From Streptomyces phaeoluteigriseus (GTDB lineage: Bacteria > Actinomycetota > Actinomycetes > Streptomycetales > Streptomycetaceae): 64,000 nucleotides of DNA. Shown one piece after another: positions 34,166 to 42,582 of this stretch. The notes below the pieces were generated by a model. That model searched no databases. It saw only the letters and a program-made list of their open reading frames with translations, and was not told the origin of the DNA. Every line of letters begins with the position of its first letter. The stretch's first letter is position 1. The translations under genes and the position numbers were made by a program. The stretch covers positions 545,352-609,351 of the forward strand of contig NZ_MPOH02000015.1 in the NCBI RefSeq assembly GCF_001896135.2, written 5' to 3'.

Positions 34166-34874
34166 CGTCCCGCCCGTTCGAACGGCCCACCCAGGCGTCG
34201 ACGTCGTAGCCGCGCTTCTCCCAGTAGCCGGGCTCCACCTTCTCGGTGACGGTGATACCCGAGAGCCACTTGGCGGACTTGTAGAAGTACATGGGTGCCA
34301 CGTACAGGCGGACCGGGCCGCCGTGGTCGTGGCCGAGGTCCTCGTCCCGCATGCGCAGGGCGACCAGGACGTCGGAGCGGCGGGCCTGGGCGAGGGTGAG
34401 GCTCTCGGTGTAGGCGCCGTCGAAGCAGGTGAAGCGGACGGCGCCGGCCCGCGCCCGCACCCCGGCCGCGTCGAGCAGGACGGACAGCCGTACGCCCTCG
34501 AAGGCGGTCTCGGGCACCCGCCAGCCGGTGACGCACTGGACGTCCCTGACCATGCGGGTCCGGGGCAGGGCCCTCAGGTCGGCCAGGGTGTGGGCGGCGG
34601 GGCGGTCGACCAGGCCGTCGACGGTGAGACGGTAGGTCTCGGCGTTCTTGTGCGGTACGGAGGAGGTCACCGAGTAGTAGCGGAAGCCGCCCCCGTTGGG
34701 GAGCAGCCCGGTGAGGCCGGTGGGGTCCTTGTCGGCGGCGCTGCCCAGGAAGTCCTCCAGGCCGCGCTGGAGGACGGGGGCGGCGACGACGCCGAGGGCG
34801 CCCAGGCCGAGCGTGCCGAGGAAGACGCGGCGGCCGACGGGGGTGCCTCGTTCCTCGGGTGATTCCGATGTCAC
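34149..34874 (-). CDS. Molybdopterin-dependent oxidoreductase, Tat-exported (sulfite oxidase/MsrP-like)
   Basis: A 241-residue enzyme with a Tat-type leader, GRRVFLGTLGLGALGVVAAP (residues 14-33). The single sulfite-oxidase-type domain holds the molybdenum-ligating Cys in RDVQCVTGW near residue 114 and the substrate-region motif GHDHGGPVRLYVAPMYFYKSAKW near 186-208. It is small, as in MsrP/YedY relatives, and lacks the dimerisation domain. Export by Tat and the overlapping cytochrome b gene suggest an extracytoplasmic reductase or oxidase tied to the respiratory chain. Whether it repairs methionine sulfoxide is not known. Confidence 0.87.
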   Translation of the reverse strand: MTSESPEERGTPVGRRVFLGTLGLGALGVVAAPVLQRGLEDFLGSAADKDPTGLTGLLPNGGGFRYYSVTSSVPHKNAETYRLTVDGLVDRPAAHTLADLRALPRTRMVRDVQCVTGWRVPETAFEGVRLSVLLDAAGVRARAGAVRFTCFDGAYTESLTLAQARRSDVLVALRMRDEDLGHDHGGPVRLYVAPMYFYKSAKWLSGITVTEKVEPGYWEKRGYDVDAWVGRSNGRDDDPTS

Positions 34875-34941
34875 GGGCCCATTCGAGCACTCGGGGCGTG
34901 CGCGGGGCCAGGGGTCAGGGGTGGCCGTCAGAATTCCGTCA

Positions 34942-36087
34942 TCACTTCAGGACGCCTCGGTTCACAGGCCCTCCCGCTCCGTTGATGGCCCCTCCCTCTC
35001 CGTGCGCGGACCTCGTGTCGCCGAGGGACGCCGTCCTGGCCGCGTGGAAGGCGGCGTGGGGGTCGCGGTCCGGGTACGACCAGGGAGCCGGGGTGACGTG
35101 GTCGCCGATGCGGTGGAACAGCGCGGCGGCCTCGGCGGGCCGGCCCTCGCAGAACTTGGCGTGCGCGAGGAAGTTCAGGTCGACCAGGCGGCGCGGGTGT
35201 CCGTCGTGCTCCCATTCCAGCCACCAGTCGAAGGCCGCCTTCATCACGTCGGCGGCCCGGGGGTCACGCCAGTGCCGGGCGGTCGTCGGATCGGCGGGGG
35301 CGTGGCCGCGGACGGCCAGGGCCCGGTAGCGCTCGGCGTGCGCGACGATCGGGAGGATGGCGAGCGGGGAGTCGGCGGGCGCCTGGTCGGCCGCCCAGGA
35401 CGCGAAGTCGTAGACCTCGTGCAGCTGGTCCGGGCCGGCGTCGGCGCGGCGCTCGGCGAGCAGGGCGATCATCAGGTGGTGCGCGTGGTGGTGGTCGCGG
35501 TGGCGGGCCCGGATCTCCTCGAAGATCCGGACGGCGTCGGCGGTTCCCTCGCGCTCCAGCATCAGCAGGCCGAGCCAGGGCGTGGGGTCGGCCGGTGCGG
35601 CCTCGGCGGCGGCCCGGCAGGCCGCGCGGGCGGTGGCCGGGTTCTCCTTGCCGCGCAGGGCTCGCCGGACGTGGGCCAGGGCCAGCAGGACGGCGGCGTC
35701 GGCGCAGCCCGGTTCGGCGAGCAGCCACGCGTGGGCCCAGGCAGCGGCGTCGGGATCGAGGGCGAGGACGGTGATCCGGTGTCCTCGCCGGTCCCAGTCG
35801 TCACCGGTGCGGGCGAGCAGCGAGCGGGCGGCCTGCCGTCGGGCCTGGGCCGGTGCGGCGCGGGCGCAGGCCAGCTCGATGTCGTCGAGGGCCGGGTCCC
35901 CTACCGTCGGGCCAGCGGCCGTCGGGGCAGCGAGCGTCGGGCCGGCGGGCGTCGGGTCGGCGAGCGCGGCCCGGATGGGCGCGGCGTCGACGCGGGCCGC
36001 GCCGACGGGCGCTGCGCCGACGGGTCCGGCCGGGCGCTCTTGGCTCCGGGGCGGGGACGGCTGGGATATCGGGGGTGGTGGGGGCAC
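34942..36087 (-). CDS. TPR-like alpha-solenoid hypothetical protein
   Basis: A 381-residue protein of unknown function. Residues 1-65 are a Pro/Ala/Gly-rich tract of short imperfect repeats (VGAAPVGAARVDAAP). The rest is helical and Ala-rich, with TPR-like pairs such as DAAVLLALAHVRRALRGKEN and AAEAAPADPTPWLGLLMLER, and a His-rich segment HRDHHHAHHLMIALLAERRAD near 214-234. A DWWLEWEHDG segment near 290 is distinctive. No enzyme motif or signal peptide was seen. The start could lie downstream, at the end of the low-complexity leader. The gene is alone on its strand. Confidence 0.6.
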   Translation of the reverse strand: MPPPPPISQPSPPRSQERPAGPVGAAPVGAARVDAAPIRAALADPTPAGPTLAAPTAAGPTVGDPALDDIELACARAAPAQARRQAARSLLARTGDDWDRRGHRITVLALDPDAAAWAHAWLLAEPGCADAAVLLALAHVRRALRGKENPATARAACRAAAEAAPADPTPWLGLLMLEREGTADAVRIFEEIRARHRDHHHAHHLMIALLAERRADAGPDQLHEVYDFASWAADQAPADSPLAILPIVAHAERYRALAVRGHAPADPTTARHWRDPRAADVMKAAFDWWLEWEHDGHPRRLVDLNFLAHAKFCEGRPAEAAALFHRIGDHVTPAPWSYPDRDPHAAFHAARTASLGDTRSAHGEGGAINGAGGPVNRGVLK

Positions 36088-36444
36088 CGCGGGACTTCCT
36101 CAGACTTCTCGGTGACGGGCCGGGCAGGGCGCCGCGTACGGCTCGGCGGCGGGCACGTCGTCGGCCCGCAATCGACCGATCACCCTCAGCAAACCCCCGG
36201 GCGACACTCACCGTCAAGCGCCGGGGGCACGTGACAGCCGTCAACTGCCCCCCTGTGGCGAGCACTTGACCGGCTCCCACGCAGGTCGCGGCACCGGCGG
36301 CGGCACGGATGTGGCGTACGCCATGGCGCGGCCCGCTCCGGTCCCGCAGCATGGCCGCACGGTCGCTCCGCGCCACCCCCGGTGTCCGCCCGCGGCAGGC
36401 ATCCGGAGCAAGCCACTCCCCCGAAGCACATCGAGGTACGCAGC
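36088..36444. other. Intergenic region with inverted repeats
   Basis: This 357-bp gap separates divergent genes. It contains an interrupted inverted repeat GGGGGCA...TGCCCCC (36223-36252) that could be an operator or hairpin, and the GAGG site just before the permease GTG. No convincing small gene was seen. Confidence 0.5.
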
Positions 36445-37337
36445 GTGTCGGTTCTGGTCCTGGTTCTCGCAGTGAGCGCCGCCTGCTGCCTGGGCTTCGG
36501 ATTCGTCCTCCAGCAGAACGCCGCCCAGAAGGCGCCCCTCGGCGACTTCCTCTCACCCCGGCTGCTGCTCGACCTGGTGCGTGTGCCGCGCTGGCTCGGC
36601 GGCATGGGGCTGATGGTGGCCGGCATGGCGCTCGGCGCGATCGCCCTCGGCCGGGGCGAGGTGTCCCTGGTCGAGCCGCTGCTCGCGACGAACCTGCTCT
36701 TCGCCCTCGCGCTCTCCCGCCGCCAGACCGGCCAGCCGCTCGGCCGGCAGGGCTGGTCGGGTCTGCTGCTGCTCGCGGGCGGGGTGAGCGCGTTCATCGT
36801 GGCGGGCGAGCCGCGCGGCGGTACGGCGGTCTCCGATCCGCTGCGGCACTGGCTGATCATCGGTGGGATGGTCGGACTCGCCCTGCTGCTCACCGCGTAC
36901 GCCAAACGCTCACGGCTGTCCTCGGGCCCGGTGCTGCTGGCCCTCGCGGCCGGGTTGCTCTACGGCGTCCAGGACGCCCTGACCCGGGTCAGCGGGGAGC
37001 GCTTCTCGGACGGCGGCCTCGCCCTGCTGCTCACCGGCTGGCAGCCGTACGCCGTCCTGGTGCTCGGGGTGACCGGCCTGGTGCTGGTGCAGAGCGCCTT
37101 CGAGACGGCACCCCTTCGGATGTCGCTGCCCCCGCTGACCGCCGCCCAGCCGCTGGCCGGGATCATCTGCGGGGTGGGCTTCCTCGGGGACCGGCTGCGC
37201 ACCGACGCGGGCGCGCTGGCCTGGGAGGCGGCGGGACTCGCGGCGCCGTCGTGGGCATCCTGCTGCTCGGGCTGCACCCCGCGATGCCGCAGGGCGCGGC
37301 GCCGCGCGAACGGGTGCCCGACCTCCGGCCGCTCTGA
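36445..37337 (+). CDS. DMT-superfamily permease, apparent frameshift near C-terminus
   Basis: A drug/metabolite-transporter-type permease with about nine visible hydrophobic spans, starting VLVLVLAVSAACCLGFGFVL and including PRWLGGMGLMVAGMALGAIA and LTAAQPLAGIICGVGFLGD. The frame turns to nonsense after EAAGLAA (about 37242). Adding one G restores VVGILLLGLHPAMP and a natural stop at 37337, giving about 298 residues. The GTG start follows a GAGG site. The substrate is unknown; some relatives are described as magnesium transporters (NIPA-like), but this is not decisive. A NUDIX gene follows in the same direction after 72 nt. Confidence 0.8.
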
Positions 37338-37409
37338 CCGCCGGCCGCTCCGACCGCGGTCGTACCCCCGTTCTGCCGCCCGGCCGTCCGCCCCTGCTTG
37401 GATGGGCGC

Positions 37410-37925
37410 ATGAGCGCTGCTGACGAGATCCTCGACGTCGTCGACGAACACGACCGGGTGGTGGCACAGCTTCCGCGCGGGCGGGTGTACGCCGAGAACC
37501 TGCGCCACCGCTGCGTCTTCGTCCGGGCCAGGGACGCCGAGGGCCGCCTCTTCGTCCACCGCCGCACCCCCACCAAGCTGGTCTTCCCCTCGCTCCACGA
37601 CATGTTCGTCGGCGGGGTGGTCGGCGCGGGCGAGACCTATGACGACGCGGCGCTGCGCGAGGCCGAGGAGGAACTCGGCGTGAGCGGGCTACCGCGTCCG
37701 GAGTTCCTCTTCAAGTTCCTCTACGACGGCGGGGCCCGCGGGAGCTGGTGGTCGGCCGTGTACGAGGTGCGCTGCGAGCTGCCGGTGAACCCCCAGGTGG
37801 AGGAGGTCGCCTGGCACGCCTTCCTCACCGAGGAGGAGGTGGAGGACCGCCTGAGCGACTGGGAGTGGGTGCCGGACGGACTCGCGGCGTACGAACGGCT
37901 CAGGGCGCTCCGGGCGGGCGGCTGA
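37410..37925 (+). CDS. NUDIX hydrolase
   Basis: A 171-residue NUDIX protein. The NUDIX box is complete: GGVVGAGETYDDAALREAEE followed by ELGV (GX5EX7REUXEEXGU), near residues 72-95. The N-terminal DEILDVVDEHDRVVAQLPR resembles members related to isopentenyl-diphosphate isomerase and YfcD, which act on diphosphate-linked substrates. The substrate is undetermined. The ATG at 37410 is preferred over an in-frame codon 12 nt upstream. It sits between the permease and the DUF202 pair, all on the plus strand. Confidence 0.9.
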   Translation: MSAADEILDVVDEHDRVVAQLPRGRVYAENLRHRCVFVRARDAEGRLFVHRRTPTKLVFPSLHDMFVGGVVGAGETYDDAALREAEEELGVSGLPRPEFLFKFLYDGGARGSWWSAVYEVRCELPVNPQVEEVAWHAFLTEEEVEDRLSDWEWVPDGLAAYERLRALRAGG

Positions 37926-37967
37926 GCGGCGCGTACGTGTCCCGGAGGGGCGGGTAGGGTCCGGCAC

Positions 37968-38360
37968 GTGAGCGAGTTCGTGCGGAACGTCCGGTTGTGG
38001 TTCGCGCCCGAAGGGGTCCGGCAGGAGGGGGTGACGCCCGACTACCGGTTCTCGCTGGCCAACGAACGCACGTTCCTGGCCTGGCTGCGGACCGCTCTCG
38101 CGCTGATCGGCGGTGGGTTCGCGGTGGACCAGTTCCTGCCGGACCTGCGGTGGGGCTGGCGGGTGGGGCTGGCACTGGCGCTGCTCGCGGCGGGTGTGCT
38201 GTGCTCCCTGCGGGCGGTGAACCACTGGGTGCGCTGCGAGCGGGCGATGCGACGGGGCGAGGATCTGCCGGTGTCGCGCTTCCCGGCGCTGCTGGGCGTC
38301 GTCGTCGCCGTGGTGGCCGTCGCGATGGTCGTCGTCGTGCTCGTCGGGTGGGAGGGGTGA
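37968..38360 (+). CDS. YidH-family (DUF202) membrane protein
   Basis: A 130-residue protein with three transmembrane helices. The family signature FSLANERTFLAWLRTALALIGGGFAVD is spread over residues 26-52. Helices follow near 60-80 and 105-126. DUF202/YidH proteins have no proven function. The GTG start is at 37968. The stop overlaps the GTG of the second DUF202-like gene by 4 nt, so the two are co-translated and may form a hetero-oligomer. This paired arrangement is common in Streptomyces. Confidence 0.88.
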   Translation: MSEFVRNVRLWFAPEGVRQEGVTPDYRFSLANERTFLAWLRTALALIGGGFAVDQFLPDLRWGWRVGLALALLAAGVLCSLRAVNHWVRCERAMRRGEDLPVSRFPALLGVVVAVVAVAMVVVVLVGWEG

Positions 38361-38668
38361 GCGGCGACCGCGATCCGGGGCTCCAGCCGGAGCGGACCCG
38401 GCTCGCCTGGCGGCGTACGACGCTGTCCGGCACCGTCGCCGCCGTGCTGGGCATGAAGGCCGCGCTGCACGGCGGTGCGTCGGCGCCCGCGATCGCTGCC
38501 TGCGTGGCGTGCGGCGGGCTCTGGCTGGGCTTCCTCGTCCTCGCCCACCAGCGCATCCGCGTCCTCGCCTCGACGACCGCTCCCCCGGCCCTGCACCCAC
38601 GGCGTGCCACGGCGGCGGCCCTGTGCACGGTGGCGCTGGCGGTGTGCGCGGCGGCGCTGGTGATCTGA
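38357..38668 (+). CDS. Second DUF202 membrane protein
   Basis: A 103-residue protein, also of the DUF202 type, with the variant signature LQPERTRLAWRRTTLSGTVAA at the N-terminus. Three hydrophobic spans follow (near residues 27-45, 48-64 and 83-102). It is coupled by a GTGA overlap to the preceding YidH-like gene. The pair is probably an obligate membrane complex of unknown role. Sequence divergence between the two copies is high, so this is an old duplication. Confidence 0.85.
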   Translation: MSGDRDPGLQPERTRLAWRRTTLSGTVAAVLGMKAALHGGASAPAIAACVACGGLWLGFLVLAHQRIRVLASTTAPPALHPRRATAAALCTVALAVCAAALVI

Positions 38669-38699
38669 CGCCTCCCGCGGCTCGTCGGCGCTCCGGGTC

Positions 38700-39647
38700 T
38701 CACTCCGCCGTCTCGTCCGGCCAGTCCACCGTCACCGTGATCTTTCCGCGGGTGCGGCCCTCCTCGCTGCGCCGGTGGGCGTCCGCCGCGCGTTCCAGGG
38801 GGAACGTCTCCGAGACGTGCACCGACACCACCCCCTGTTCGGCCAGTTCCGCCAGCCGGGTGAGGTCCTCGGCGTCGGGGCGGACGAAGACGTAGCGGCC
38901 GCCGTAGTCGACGACGTCGCCGTCGGCGATCGACACCAGCCGGCCCTCGGGCGCCAGCAGGTTGGCGGAGGTCCTCAGGGTGTCGCCGCCGATCGTGTCG
39001 AAGGCCGCGTCCACGCCCTCGGGAGCCAGCCCGCGCACCCGTTCGGCCAGACCGTCGCCGTAGGTCACGGGCTCGCCGCCCAGGGAGCGCACGAAGTCGT
39101 GGTTGGCCTCGCTCGCCGTGCCGATCGCGCGCACGCCGAGATGGCGGGCGAGCTGCACGGCGACGGAGCCGACACCGCCCGCGGCCGCGTGGATCAGCAC
39201 GGTCTCGCCGCGCCTGACCTGGAGGGCCTTGGTGAGGACCTGGTAGGCGGTGAGGCCGACCAGGGGCAGGCCCGCGGCCTCCTCCCAGGTGAGGTTGCGC
39301 GGCTTGCGGGCGAGGGTGCGCACGGGGGCGGCGACGTACTCGGCGAAGGTGCCGCGGGAGAGGAAGTCCTCACGGACGTAGCCGATCACCTCGTCGCCGA
39401 CCGAGAACTCGCTGACGGCCGCGCCCGGCTGGACGACGACGCCGGAGACGTCCCAGCCGGGCACCACCGGGAAGACGGCTTCGAGGGCGCCGTCGAGATA
39501 GCCCGCCCGGCACTTCCAGTCGACGGGGTTGACGGCGGCCGCCCGCACCTTGACCAGCACGGAGTCGGGGCCGACCTTGGGGTCGCGGACCTCGCCGTAC
39601 TCAAGGACCTCGGGACCGCCGTACCGGCTGTAGCTGATGCCCTTCAT
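38700..39647 (-). CDS. Zinc-independent NADPH:quinone oxidoreductase (MDR family)
   Basis: A 315-residue medium-chain reductase of the quinone oxidoreductase type. The N-terminal catalytic domain has AAAVNPVDWKCRAGYLDG and VPGWDVSGVVVQPG. The NADPH-binding Rossmann motif LIHAAAGGVGSVAVQLARHLG spans about residues 150-170. Zinc-binding cysteines of alcohol dehydrogenases are absent. The ATG MKGISYSRYGGPEVLEYG was chosen as start; the reading frame is open much further upstream but runs antisense across the phosphotransferase gene, which is a high-GC artefact. Likely role: reduction of quinones or enones. Confidence 0.9.
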   Translation of the reverse strand: MKGISYSRYGGPEVLEYGEVRDPKVGPDSVLVKVRAAAVNPVDWKCRAGYLDGALEAVFPVVPGWDVSGVVVQPGAAVSEFSVGDEVIGYVREDFLSRGTFAEYVAAPVRTLARKPRNLTWEEAAGLPLVGLTAYQVLTKALQVRRGETVLIHAAAGGVGSVAVQLARHLGVRAIGTASEANHDFVRSLGGEPVTYGDGLAERVRGLAPEGVDAAFDTIGGDTLRTSANLLAPEGRLVSIADGDVVDYGGRYVFVRPDAEDLTRLAELAEQGVVSVHVSETFPLERAADAHRRSEEGRTRGKITVTVDWPDETAE

Positions 39648-39757
39648 GCCACCGACCCTCCGGGGTACTCGCACGCCACGCAAGCCGGACGCCCGGAATG
39701 TACCGTTCGCGTGGCAGCCTGTCCGACGTCGTCCCCGTACCCCCGAAGGTGAGCGCC

Positions 39758-40054
39758 ATGACCACCCTTCACCAGGAGCACACAGCACACTCCCACGCGC
39801 ACGGCCCCGCGTGCGGACACACCGGGGTCCCGCACGGCGACCACGTGGACTACGCGCACGACGGGCACCTGCATCGCGAGCACGGCGGCCACTGGGACGA
39901 GTGCGAGCCGGGCGGGCATCTGCCCCACGAGGTACACGAGCACCGGCACGCCGAGGGCTGCGGGCACCCGGGCGTGCGCCACGGCGACCACGTCGACTAC
40001 CTGCACGACGGGCACCGGCACGCCGAGCACGAGGGGCACTGGGACGACCACTGA
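39758..40054 (+). CDS. Small His-rich protein with two internal repeats
   Basis: A 98-residue protein with 27 histidines, almost no hydrophobic core and no signal peptide. Two copies of a module occur: GHTGVPHGDHVDYAHDGH near residues 21-38 and GHPGVRHGDHVDYLHDGH near 65-82. Each is followed by a HxxHxGHW element, and three Cys are present. Such composition suggests binding of zinc, nickel or copper as a buffer or chaperone. The start follows CGAAGGTGAGCGCC. It is divergent from the quinone oxidoreductase. I do not recognise a named family with confidence; similar short His-rich proteins occur in Streptomyces. Confidence 0.75.
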   Translation: MTTLHQEHTAHSHAHGPACGHTGVPHGDHVDYAHDGHLHREHGGHWDECEPGGHLPHEVHEHRHAEGCGHPGVRHGDHVDYLHDGHRHAEHEGHWDDH

Positions 40055-40152
40055 ACGGGCATGCGCCCGTCCCCCTCGCGGCTCCCCGGGTTCTCCCCGG
40101 GGGCGTCGTCCTATCGTGGCTCCGATCACTTTGGGTACACCCTCTGGACGTA

Positions 40153-40168
40153 CATACCGACCGGTCGG
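40153..40168. promoter_or_regulatory. TetR-type operator upstream of phosphotransferase/ACAD operon
   Basis: CATACCGACCGGTCGG contains the perfect 12-bp palindrome CCGACCGGTCGG (40157-40168), 44 nt before the phosphotransferase start. Its first 13 bases recur as an exact inverted copy at 45686-45698 upstream of the SDR-fadD-tetR operon, so both are likely bound by the TetR protein at 42583-43176. Confidence 0.6.
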
Positions 40169-40211
40169 CATCATGGTGCGGGTTACCGTCACCCGTCCGT
40201 AGGAGCGATGT

Positions 40212-41234
40212 ATGACCCCCGACCACCCGCCCGGACTCGACCTCGACCGGTTGCGCGCCCTGTTCGACCGTGAGCGCCCCGGTCTGGTCGACGGCCCCCT
40301 CACCGGCCGGCTGATCGAGGGCGGACGGTCGAACCTCACCTACGCGGTCACCGACGGCGGATCCCGGTGGGTCGTCCGGCGGCCCCCGCTCGGCCACGTC
40401 CTGGCCACCGCGCACGACATGAGGCGCGAGCACCGGGTGATCGACGCCCTGCACCCGACCAGTGTGCCGGTGCCGCGTCCCGTGCTGCTGTGCGAGGACG
40501 AGGAGGTGCTCGGAGCGCCCTTCTACGTCATGGAGTTCGTCGAGGGCACGCCGTACCGCACGGCCGACCAGCTGGTCCCGCTCGGCCCGCAGCGCACCCG
40601 GGGCGCGGTGCTGTCGCTCGTGGACACGCTCGTCGAGCTGCACGCCGTCGACCCGGCCCAGGTCGGCCTCGCGGACTTCGGCCGTCCCGAGGGCTTCCTC
40701 GCCCGGCAACTGCGGCGCTGGGGCAAGCAGCTCGACGCCTCCCGCAGCCGTGACCTGGCCGGCATCGACGAACTGCACGCCGCGCTCGGCCGGTCCCTGC
40801 CCTCCTCCCCGGCCCCGGCGGTCGTGCACGGCGACTACCGGCTCGACAACGTCCTGATCGGCGAGGACGACACGATCAGGGCGATCCTCGACTGGGAGAT
40901 GTCGACGCTCGGTGATCCGCTGACCGACCTCGGCCTGCTGGTGATGTACAGCGTGCCGCTGGAGGTCCCTGAGTCGCCCGTCTCGACCACCGCCTCGGCC
41001 CCCGGCCACCCGACACCCGCCGAGCTGATCGAGCGGTACGCCGCACGCTCGGGGCGCGATGTGTCGGCCGTCTCCTGGTACACGGCGTTCGCGTGGTTCA
41101 AGCTCGCCGTGATCCTCGAGGGCATCCACTACCGCTTCACGCTGGGCCAGACGGTGGGCCCCGGCTTCGACCGCATCGGCGAGCTGGTCCCCGTCTTCAT
41201 CCACCACGGACTGACCACTCTCCAGGAAGGCTGA
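40212..41234 (+). CDS. APH-like phosphotransferase linked to acyl-CoA dehydrogenase
   Basis: A 340-residue protein kinase-like phosphotransferase. The catalytic loop is HGDYRLDNVLIG near residues 210-221, and the metal-binding Asp is in AILDWEMSTLGDP near 228-240. The N-terminal glycine-rich LIEGGRSNLTYAV supplies the nucleotide loop. The family pairs with acyl-CoA dehydrogenases; in animals ACAD10/11 fuse both domains and process 4-hydroxy fatty acids through phosphorylation. Here the dehydrogenase gene begins 4 nt after the stop, so the split pair probably performs a similar sequence. A palindromic operator lies 44 nt upstream. Confidence 0.88.
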   Translation: MTPDHPPGLDLDRLRALFDRERPGLVDGPLTGRLIEGGRSNLTYAVTDGGSRWVVRRPPLGHVLATAHDMRREHRVIDALHPTSVPVPRPVLLCEDEEVLGAPFYVMEFVEGTPYRTADQLVPLGPQRTRGAVLSLVDTLVELHAVDPAQVGLADFGRPEGFLARQLRRWGKQLDASRSRDLAGIDELHAALGRSLPSSPAPAVVHGDYRLDNVLIGEDDTIRAILDWEMSTLGDPLTDLGLLVMYSVPLEVPESPVSTTASAPGHPTPAELIERYAARSGRDVSAVSWYTAFAWFKLAVILEGIHYRFTLGQTVGPGFDRIGELVPVFIHHGLTTLQEG

Positions 41235-41238
41235 CGCC

Positions 41239-42453
41239 ATGGACTTCGCGTTCGACGCACGCACGGAGGAACTGCGCGCCAGACTGCTCGCCTTCATGGA
41301 CGAGTACGTGTACCCGGCCGAGGCGGTCGCCGAGGAGCAGCGCGCCCGGCTCGCCTCGCCGTGGGACACGCCCGCGGTGGTGGAGGAGCTGAAGGCCGAG
41401 GCCCGCCGCCAGGGCCTGTGGAACCTCTTCCTGCCCGACGCCGAGTACGGCGCCGGCCTCACCAACCTCCAGTACGCGCCGCTGGCCGAGATCACCGGCC
41501 GCTCCCCGCAGCTGGCGCCGACCGCGCTGAACTGTGCCGCGCCGGACACCGGCAACATGGAGGTGCTCTCGCAGTTCGGCAGCGAGCAGCAGAAGAAGCA
41601 GTGGCTGGAGCCGCTGCTGTCGGGTGAGATCCGCTCGGCGTTCGCGATGACCGAGCCGGAGGTGGCCTCCTCCGACGCCACGAACATCACCACGCTCATC
41701 GAGCGGGACGGCGACGACTACGTCGTCACGGGTCGCAAGTGGTACATCTCGGGGGCGATGAACCCGGACTGCTCGATCTTCATCGTGATGGGCAAGACGG
41801 ACCCGGACGGCTCCGACATCCGCCGTCAGCAGTCCATGGTGCTGGTGCCCCGGGACACCCCCGGGGTGACCGTCGAGCGGGCGATGAAGGTCTTCGGGTA
41901 CGAGGACCACTACCACGGCGGCCACGCCGAGGTGGTCTTCGACCACGCGCGCGTGCCGGTGACCAACCTGATCGGCGAGGAGGGCGGCGGCTTCGCCATC
42001 GCCCAGGCCCGGCTGGGTCCCGGCCGCATCCACCACTGCATGCGGCTGATCGGTATGGCCGAGCGGGCGATCGAGCTGATGTGCCGCCGGGCCGTCTCGC
42101 GTGACGCGTTCGGCAAGGCGCTGGCGCAGCAGGGCGTGGTCCACAACTGGATCGCCGACGCGCGCGTGACGGTCGAACAGCTGCGGCTGCTGGTGCTGAA
42201 GACCGCCTGGATGATGGACACGGTGGGCAACCGGGGGGCGCACACCGAGATCCAGTCGATCAAGATCGCGACGCCTCGGGCGGTCGTGGACATCATCGAC
42301 CGGGCCATCCAGTTGCACGGCGCCGGCGGTGTCAGCCAGGACTTCCCGCTGGCGGAGCTGTACGCCGGGGCGCGGACCCTGATGATCGCGGACGGGCCGG
42401 ACGAGGTGCACCAGCGGTCGCTGGCGCGGCGGGAGTTGAAGAAGTACGTGTGA
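41239..42453 (+). CDS. Acyl-CoA dehydrogenase (ACAD11-type)
   Basis: A 404-residue flavoprotein dehydrogenase. FAD and substrate motifs are seen in FAMTEPEVASSDATNI near residues 135-150 and in KWYISGAMNPDCSIFI. QLHGAGGVSQDFPLAELYA and RTLMIADGPDEVHQRSLAR close the C-terminal helical domain. The expected catalytic base position reads DGPDEVH, as in ACAD10/11-like members, not the YEGT of the short-chain group. Acyl-CoA, possibly a 4-phospho-acyl-CoA given its partner, is the inferred substrate. It is the second gene of the operon and is followed by a strong terminator. Confidence 0.92.
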   Translation: MDFAFDARTEELRARLLAFMDEYVYPAEAVAEEQRARLASPWDTPAVVEELKAEARRQGLWNLFLPDAEYGAGLTNLQYAPLAEITGRSPQLAPTALNCAAPDTGNMEVLSQFGSEQQKKQWLEPLLSGEIRSAFAMTEPEVASSDATNITTLIERDGDDYVVTGRKWYISGAMNPDCSIFIVMGKTDPDGSDIRRQQSMVLVPRDTPGVTVERAMKVFGYEDHYHGGHAEVVFDHARVPVTNLIGEEGGGFAIAQARLGPGRIHHCMRLIGMAERAIELMCRRAVSRDAFGKALAQQGVVHNWIADARVTVEQLRLLVLKTAWMMDTVGNRGAHTEIQSIKIATPRAVVDIIDRAIQLHGAGGVSQDFPLAELYAGARTLMIADGPDEVHQRSLARRELKKYV

Positions 42454-42457
42454 GGAG

Positions 42458-42502
42458 AGGTGAAGGGGCGGCGGGGCTCTCGCCCCCGCCGCCCCTTCAC
42501 CT
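42458..42502. terminator. Bidirectional terminator between ACAD and TetR
   Basis: A 19-bp perfect stem (42458-42476 with 42484-42502) begins 5 nt after the ACAD stop and faces the convergent TetR gene. Confidence 0.85.
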
Positions 42503-42582
42503 GCCGAACCCGGGGGCCGGCGCCCCCGGCCCGCTGTCGGCGCCTCGCGCCGCGTCCTCGAACGCCGGACGGGCTTGCGGCC

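Noticed and set aside
38700..39647. Zinc-containing alcohol dehydrogenase
   Set aside because: The MDR fold is clear, but the catalytic and structural zinc Cys residues are absent, so quinone oxidoreductase is the better call.
39648..41699. Long upstream extension of the quinone oxidoreductase frame (up to 999 codons)
   Set aside because: It runs antisense across the His-rich, phosphotransferase and dehydrogenase genes. The enzyme's family-like start is the ATG at 39647.
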